6,013 nucleotides of DNA from Akkermansia muciniphila (lineage in GTDB: Bacteria > Verrucomicrobiota > Verrucomicrobiia > Verrucomicrobiales > Akkermansiaceae): assembly GCA_943324575.2 (NCBI GenBank), contig CALPMD020000086.1, forward strand, positions 1-6,013. Direction: 5' to 3'. This document shows positions 1 to 6,013 of this stretch, in pieces. Both the position numbers and the translations under genes were made by a program. Each line of letters opens with the position of its first letter. Position 1 is the first letter of the stretch. The notes under the pieces were generated by a model, which made no database searches, was not told the DNA's origin, and worked only from the letters and a program-made list of their open reading frames with translations.

Positions 1-2755
<2,755 letters not shown>

Positions 2756-2767
2756 GCGAGTGACTGT

Positions 2768-2792
2768 GGCCGCGGGACATCGTCCCGTGGCC
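2768..2792. repeat. GC-rich palindrome between convergent genes, possible bidirectional terminator or REP-like element
   Basis: The two arms, 2768-2778 and 2782-2792, pair over 11 bp with one G·U wobble (G2772 with T2788) around a 3-nt loop (ATC). It starts 12 bp after the acnA stop and ends 20 bp before the tRNA-Leu 3' end, in the gap where two opposing transcripts meet, which is where a shared terminator would be expected. Neither side carries a run of T, so it is not a canonical intrinsic terminator. It could instead act as an RNA 3'-end stabiliser, or be one copy of a dispersed palindromic repeat. The hairpin itself is seen directly; its role is inferred. Confidence 0.6.
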
Positions 2793-2812
2793 CATGCATG
2801 AAATTGAAAAAG

Positions 2813-2895
2813 TGCCGCCGGCCGGACTCGAACCGGCACGACTGTGAGGTCAACAGATTTTAAGTCTGTGGCGTCTACCATTCCGCCACGGCGGC
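2813..2895 (-). tRNA. tRNA-Leu (anticodon UAA)
   Basis: The minus strand folds into a complete class II cloverleaf. The 7-bp acceptor stem pairs 2889-2895 with 2814-2820, and the discriminator base is A (2813). The D arm has a GCG/CGC stem and a GGTAGA loop (2871-2886). The 5-bp anticodon stem pairs 2865-2869 with 2853-2857, and its loop CTTAAAA carries anticodon TAA at 2860-2862. A 15-nt variable arm (2838-2852) contains a 3-bp GAC/GTC stem. The 5-bp T stem encloses TTCGAGT (2826-2832). The long variable arm together with UAA identifies leucine, reading UUA and UUG. CCA is not encoded: the discriminator is followed by CTT, so CCA must be added by nucleotidyltransferase. No convincing promoter is visible in the 95 bp upstream; it could be read from its own weak promoter or from the lipoprotein gene. 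Confidence 0.97.
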
Positions 2896-2990
2896 AACTT
2901 TCACAGGCGTGTCTAACGCGCTGCACAACGAGTAATAACCAAACTCACTCTTCCGTCTAGCTCTGCCTTTGCCGAAAGCGATTTTTTTGG
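2896..2990. other. Intergenic spacer between tRNA-Leu and the lipoprotein gene
   Basis: This 95-bp spacer holds no gene. It contains a run of seven T on the + strand (2982-2988) directly after the lipoprotein stop, and next to it a weak stem (2965-2969 with 2975-2979, including a G·U pair when read on the minus strand). On the minus strand this stem is not followed by T, so it does not make a good terminator for the lipoprotein gene. I could not assign a clear -35/-10 pair for the tRNA here. Confidence 0.5.
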
Positions 2991-3929
2991 TCACTCGATC
3001 CCTCTGGCCTTTTTCTGCTCTGCGATCCAAGCGCGATCCTTGTCGGACAAGCTCGCCTCTTGGGTGCGCGCGCGGCTGCCATCCGGCTCGATCAGCATGA
3101 GGCTGCCCTTGGAATAGGAAGTCAGCTTGGCAAAAAACTGATGGTCTTTGCGATCCCGCCACTCACGGTAGCCTTTTTTCTCCAACCCTGCGCGCCACAC
3201 CTGATAGGCCGCCGTCGAGACAGCCTCTCCGTGTTTGATCTGGCCCCATAAATACGGTGCGTCGCCACGCTTATAGCCACAATAGCGACCGATCACTTCA
3301 CCGCTGGGACTGAGCAAAATCAACGAGGGGTGACCTAGGATTTTATAACGTTTTTTCAGCGCAACAACGTAACTTTTCACATCGATCCGCCGATCCTCCG
3401 TGCTGCTGACGTCCAGCTCCTGATCATTGATTTCAACATGTGAATCCACACGCAAGCGAACCAGTTTTTCGGTGGCCCAGTTACCAAAGTCGTGGGTGGA
3501 AAACAACTCCTGACTCAACACCTTGCACATCGGGCTGGCGGCCGAATCGGTAAACCAGATGAGAAGAGGCTTGCCCTCGCGAGCTGACCGCTGCTTGGCG
3601 ATGGTTTCGCTCTCTTCCCACGGCGTGTGCTTGGTCTCGGATAGCACGCTTGCCAGTTCCGGCACCGTGGCATCGGGATCGTCCGGATTTGTATAAACGA
3701 TGTCTTCCTGCGGTGTTACGTTCGAGGGCAGCGGTGGAGAAACATTCCCACCGGCCACAACTGCTGTGCCAGCATCCGCGTTTTTTGCACGAAGCTGCGG
3801 AGGGATCCCCGTCGGCCCAAATGGTTCCGCTTTCGCCTCCTCATGATTCAAATCATCCCGTAATCCCAGCATCGTGCAGGAACTCAACGGGATCATCAAA
3901 CACAGGACCCAGGGCAGCAAACGCATCAT
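2991..3929 (-). CDS. Predicted lipoprotein with degenerate thioredoxin-like domain and C-terminal SHD1-type domain
   Basis: The 312-residue product begins with a hydrophobic signal segment ending in a lipobox, L15-S16-S17-C18, followed by Thr. It should therefore be lipidated at C18 and probably sorted to the outer membrane facing the periplasm. Residues 20-100 are Pro/Asp/Asn-rich and look disordered. Residues 105-235 resemble the thioredoxin-like (Thioredoxin_7) fold: a strand KPLLIWFTD, the active-site position S132-P133-M134-C135, a cis-proline site GHPS with P201, and the strand SPSGEVIGRYCGY. The usual CxxC is SxxC here, so normal dithiol redox chemistry is unlikely. Residues 253-305 (YREWRDRK... 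ending LSDKDRAWIAEQ) match the SHD1 domain pattern common in Planctomycetota and Verrucomicrobiota. It follows the membrane-protein gene by 15 bp and has a strong ribosome binding site. Function is unknown; a role in envelope or periplasmic protein binding is inference. Domain calls come from pattern recognition. Confidence 0.85.
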   Translation of the reverse strand: MMRLLPWVLCLMIPLSSCTMLGLRDDLNHEEAKAEPFGPTGIPPQLRAKNADAGTAVVAGGNVSPPLPSNVTPQEDIVYTNPDDPDATVPELASVLSETKHTPWEESETIAKQRSAREGKPLLIWFTDSAASPMCKVLSQELFSTHDFGNWATEKLVRLRVDSHVEINDQELDVSSTEDRRIDVKSYVVALKKRYKILGHPSLILLSPSGEVIGRYCGYKRGDAPYLWGQIKHGEAVSTAAYQVWRAGLEKKGYREWRDRKDHQFFAKLTSYSKGSLMLIEPDGSRARTQEASLSDKDRAWIAEQKKARGIE

Positions 3930-3934
3930 CGGAA

Positions 3935-3941
3935 ACCTCCT
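3935..3941 (-). promoter_or_regulatory. Strong Shine-Dalgarno (AGGAGGT) for the lipoprotein gene
   Basis: On the minus strand AGGAGGT lies 5 nt before a first ATG (3929) and 8 nt before an immediately following in-frame ATG (3926). The second spacing is closer to the usual optimum, so initiation may occur at either codon; the product differs by one Met only. The site falls between the stop codon of the upstream gene (3945-3947) and this start, which suits coupled translation of the pair. Confidence 0.8.
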
Positions 3942-3944
3942 AAC

Positions 3945-4985
3945 TTACTTTTTCAACCTCACTGGCGTGCCGCAATACGTGCAGCGAAACCATTTGAACA
4001 AAATGATGTGGATGCACAGCGGCAAGATGTAACCGAGGCCCGCGCGGTGGTGGGCCTTGCTGTTTTTCAAGCAGGTCCGGTGAATAAAAAGCTTCTGGCT
4101 GCAGATCCGACAATTTGAACCCAATCCCCAGATGAAATAAGCCGCCCCTAAAAGCGGCAGACTTGCTGGAAAAACGAGGATCCACTTCGGCACCCAAACG
4201 AAGTACTTAGGAATTTGATCCGACAGCAACAGCAGCAGTGCTGATATAAATGCCGAAGGAATCAATAGATACAAACTCAAGGTCACCCATGCGCTGAATC
4301 CTATCCTCAGTGGATGACTATGAAGCACCCCACGAATGTAGCGTCGAGATTCTGGATTGCGACCGAGATTGGTTTCCTTCAGCGGCGCACAAATCAAGGC
4401 AATGCGGTCGGCATGGACGCTGGAACCAGACGACTCATTTTTTCGAGACGGGTCCGACAACGACTGCGTACTCTTGATCCGGGAATTGTCGAATTCAACT
4501 CGTGGCGGGCTGACATCTCCGATTTTCACATGATTCAATGGCCCGGTCTGCTCTGAAATCTTCCGCGGTGAAATAAGATTAGCACCCTTCATGCTGTCAT
4601 CGCCTACAGCCTGACCCAGTGGCACCCCCTGCGGGATATCAGCAATCGACACTTGTTTATCCACCAGCAGTCGTACCGGGATAGGAATTGCAAACGAGGC
4701 CTCACTAGGAACTGCGTCACCCTCAAGAAAATTCCCCGGATTGATCAAAACAGGTTCCTCCATCGTGAATCCTGTGCGCTCACGAGCGACGGCGATCCAC
4801 TCATTGATATCCTGATCGGTCGGAAATGAATCCGTGATACGGAGAACCTTGTTAGCCTTCTCCAGCTCTTGGATCAGGCTCGCAGCATTGACTCGGGCCA
4901 GCGACTCCAAATCAAGAAAACCCGCCGCCTCGAGAAGTTCGAGCGACAAGGAATTGATCTGGGTTATGCTGCTAAGACGCGTCAT
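3945..4985 (-). CDS. Uncharacterised protein: helix-hairpin-helix (DUF4332-like) N-terminus, two membrane helices, Cys-rich C-terminus
   Basis: The product has 346 residues. Residues 4-74 resemble a helix-hairpin-helix module of the DUF4332 kind: LELLEAAGFLDLESLARV, then LIQELEKANKVL, then SFPTDQDINEWIAVARE. Residues 75-210 are of low complexity and probably flexible, with a conserved-looking stretch VSIADIPQGVPLG at 112-124. Two strongly hydrophobic segments follow, about 229-254 and 262-287, and a shorter one about 316-331. The tail carries C292-x2-C295, C305, C324 and C335-x2-C338-G. The two CxxC knuckles suggest a zinc ribbon interrupted by the third hydrophobic stretch. It is probably an inner-membrane protein with a cytoplasmic N-terminus. 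An in-frame TAA two codons upstream forces the ATG at 4985 or a later start; no good Shine-Dalgarno is visible. The gene lies 52 bp after valS and 15 bp before the lipoprotein gene. Its GC content is lower than its flanks. I recognise the architecture, not a function. Confidence 0.82.
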   Translation of the reverse strand: MTRLSSITQINSLSLELLEAAGFLDLESLARVNAASLIQELEKANKVLRITDSFPTDQDINEWIAVARERTGFTMEEPVLINPGNFLEGDAVPSEASFAIPIPVRLLVDKQVSIADIPQGVPLGQAVGDDSMKGANLISPRKISEQTGPLNHVKIGDVSPPRVEFDNSRIKSTQSLSDPSRKNESSGSSVHADRIALICAPLKETNLGRNPESRRYIRGVLHSHPLRIGFSAWVTLSLYLLIPSAFISALLLLLSDQIPKYFVWVPKWILVFPASLPLLGAAYFIWGLGSNCRICSQKLFIHRTCLKNSKAHHRAGLGYILPLCIHIILFKWFRCTYCGTPVRLKK

Positions 4986-5037
4986 AAATTATTCATTCGT
5001 AGCGCACCTTACTGAATCGACTAGGCTTGGCAAGCAG
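4986..5037. other. Short spacer between valS and the membrane-protein gene
   Basis: These 52 bp contain no T-run terminator, so valS transcripts may continue into the next gene. On the minus strand TTGCCA (5028-5033) resembles a -35 box, but the hexamer 16 nt downstream (TAAGGT) matches a sigma-70 -10 box at only three positions, so an independent promoter is not established. AAGGTG (5005-5010) lies 19 nt before the ATG, too far to serve as its ribosome binding site. Confidence 0.4.
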
Positions 5038-6013
5038 TCATGCCAGCGCGGCCAACATTTCGCCGAGCTGGACCAATTTCGCCTTCCAGTCGTCCAGCCG
5101 CGCCTTTTCCTGCACCACCACTTCCGGCGGCGCACGGTCGACAAAACTGGCGTTCCCCAGCTTGCCTTCGCACTTTTTGACTTCGATCTCGATGTTGCTG
5201 ATCTCCTTGGTCAGGCGGATGCGCTCGGCCTCCACGTCGATCAATCCTTCCAGCGGCATGTAGACTTCGCCGATCGAAGTGACCGCTGCCGGAGTACCCT
5301 TGGGTGCCTCGTAAGCAGAATCCAAGGCAATCTCCCCTGCTCCAGCGAGCAACGCCAGCGTCTTCACTTCCGCAGCCAACCACTCGGGCGCAGCCTTGAT
5401 CACAAAACGAATGTCCTTGCGCGAGCCCATCTTGTACTCCGCCTTCAGGTTCCGCATCCGGCCTGCCGATTCGTAAATCTCTGCGGCCAGCGCTTGCGCG
5501 GCGGCGACCTTCTCCTGCGGGATCGCGGCCAGCAACGGCGCTGCGGGCAACACCTTCTGCATCAGGAACTCGCCCTCCGCCACATAGCCCATCCGCGCGG
5601 AAAGTTCCTCCGTCACGTGCGGCATGTACGGGCTCAGCAACTGCAGGTAGCGGCCCATGATCACGTCGAAAACCCCAAGCGTGCGCTCCTTCACATCCGG
5701 CGGCGCGGTGTCGCGCAGATCCAGCTTCAGCGCTTCCAAGAACTTGTCGCAGAAGTCGTTCCACAAAAACTCATACAAGCGGTGCGCGATCTCGCCAAAA
5801 CGGTAGTCCGCGTAAAGTCGCTCCAAATCGGCCGCCAACTCATCGAGCTTGGCCATCGCATTGAGATGGAACGGATTCAGCCCATCCATGCTGTCCAGCG
5901 ACTGATACGGCTCGCCGCCCATCTGGCGTAGGCGGCAGGCGTTGTAGAGTTTGTTCGCGAAATTCCGCCCTTCCTCGATCGAAACCTCGTCGAAGCGCAA
6001 ATCGCTGCCGACC
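5038..6013 (-). CDS. valS: Valyl-tRNA synthetase, C-terminal part (gene runs off the right edge)
   Basis: Valyl-tRNA synthetase attaches valine to tRNA-Val in the cytoplasm. Only the C-terminal 324 residues are visible; the catalytic Rossmann fold, editing domain and KMSKS loop lie beyond the window. The fragment opens with VGSDLRFDEVSIEEGRNFA and NKLYNACRL, the conserved start of the anticodon-binding helical domain. It continues with LYEFLWNDFCDKFLEALK, LLSPYMPHVTEEL and RMRNLKAEY, all typical of ValS rather than IleS or LeuS. From about residue 257 of the fragment the coiled-coil tRNA-binding arm follows, with GLIDVEAERIRLTKEI, EGKLGNASFVDRAPPEVV and a final ALA. This C-terminal arm is diagnostic of bacterial ValS. 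The frame is intact up to the TGA at 5038-5040. The TTG at 6000 that could be read as a start is an internal Leu codon. Base composition matches acnA and other core genes. Confidence 0.97.
   Translation of the reverse strand, partial: VGSDLRFDEVSIEEGRNFANKLYNACRLRQMGGEPYQSLDSMDGLNPFHLNAMAKLDELAADLERLYADYRFGEIAHRLYEFLWNDFCDKFLEALKLDLRDTAPPDVKERTLGVFDVIMGRYLQLLSPYMPHVTEELSARMGYVAEGEFLMQKVLPAAPLLAAIPQEKVAAAQALAAEIYESAGRMRNLKAEYKMGSRKDIRFVIKAAPEWLAAEVKTLALLAGAGEIALDSAYEAPKGTPAAVTSIGEVYMPLEGLIDVEAERIRLTKEISNIEIEVKKCEGKLGNASFVDRAPPEVVVQEKARLDDWKAKLVQLGEMLAALA

Noticed and set aside
2793..2800. Perfect 8-bp palindrome CATGCATG
   Set aside because: Short palindromes of this kind occur by chance and nothing nearby suggests an operator.
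2965..2988. Possible intrinsic terminator (short stem plus seven T on the + strand)
   Set aside because: On the + strand the stem is only 4 bp or has a C·A mismatch, and it would lie beyond the tRNA, antisense to it; too weak to call.
3780..3786. In-phase A AAA AAC slippery heptamer within the lipoprotein gene
   Set aside because: The zero frame continues into the thioredoxin-like and SHD1-like domains. The -1 frame, though open for some 100 codons, has no recognisable product, and I saw no clear downstream stimulatory structure.
5005..5033. Possible promoter TTGCCA / TAAGGT upstream of the membrane-protein gene
   Set aside because: The -10 hexamer matches the sigma-70 consensus at only three of six positions; not supported without expression data.
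4834..5931. Plus-strand open frame of 365 codons
   Set aside because: It is antisense to valS and to the start of the membrane-protein gene, rich in Arg/Gln/His/Leu, and matches no family I know.

Overview
The window reads as chromosomal DNA from a bacterium of the Verrucomicrobiota, probably class Verrucomicrobiae. The reasons are an SHD1-type C-terminal domain joined to a degenerate thioredoxin fold in a lipoprotein (a combination typical of the Planctomycetota-Verrucomicrobiota-Chlamydiota group), a helix-hairpin-helix/membrane/zinc-ribbon-like protein of a kind I associate with Verrucomicrobiae, and high-GC housekeeping genes. This placement is by recognition only; no database search was possible.

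Layout. Positions 1-2755 (+ strand) hold an aconitate hydratase of the AcnA type, cut at its N-terminus by the left edge of the window. A 57-bp gap follows, containing a strong GC-rich palindrome (2768-2792). All remaining genes lie on the minus strand: tRNA-Leu(UAA) (2813-2895), a thioredoxin-like/SHD1 lipoprotein (2991-3929), a helix-hairpin-helix, two-helix membrane protein with paired CxxC motifs (3945-4985), and the C-terminal third of valyl-tRNA synthetase (5038 to the right edge). Transcription therefore runs inward from both sides and converges at the palindrome.

How the genes relate. acnA serves the TCA cycle and valS serves translation; both are core genes. The two middle genes are only 15 bp apart, the downstream one has a strong ribosome binding site, and they probably form a two-gene unit, possibly read through from valS across a 52-bp gap. 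Neither has a known function. In sampled lines the membrane-protein gene is clearly less GC-rich (about 43-50%) than acnA and valS (about 60-70%), with the lipoprotein gene in between (about 50-58%).

I found no mobile element, CRISPR array, phage gene, toxin-antitoxin pair or defence gene. The most novel content is the uncharacterised lipoprotein/membrane-protein pair. I cannot support a claim that it is a new system.
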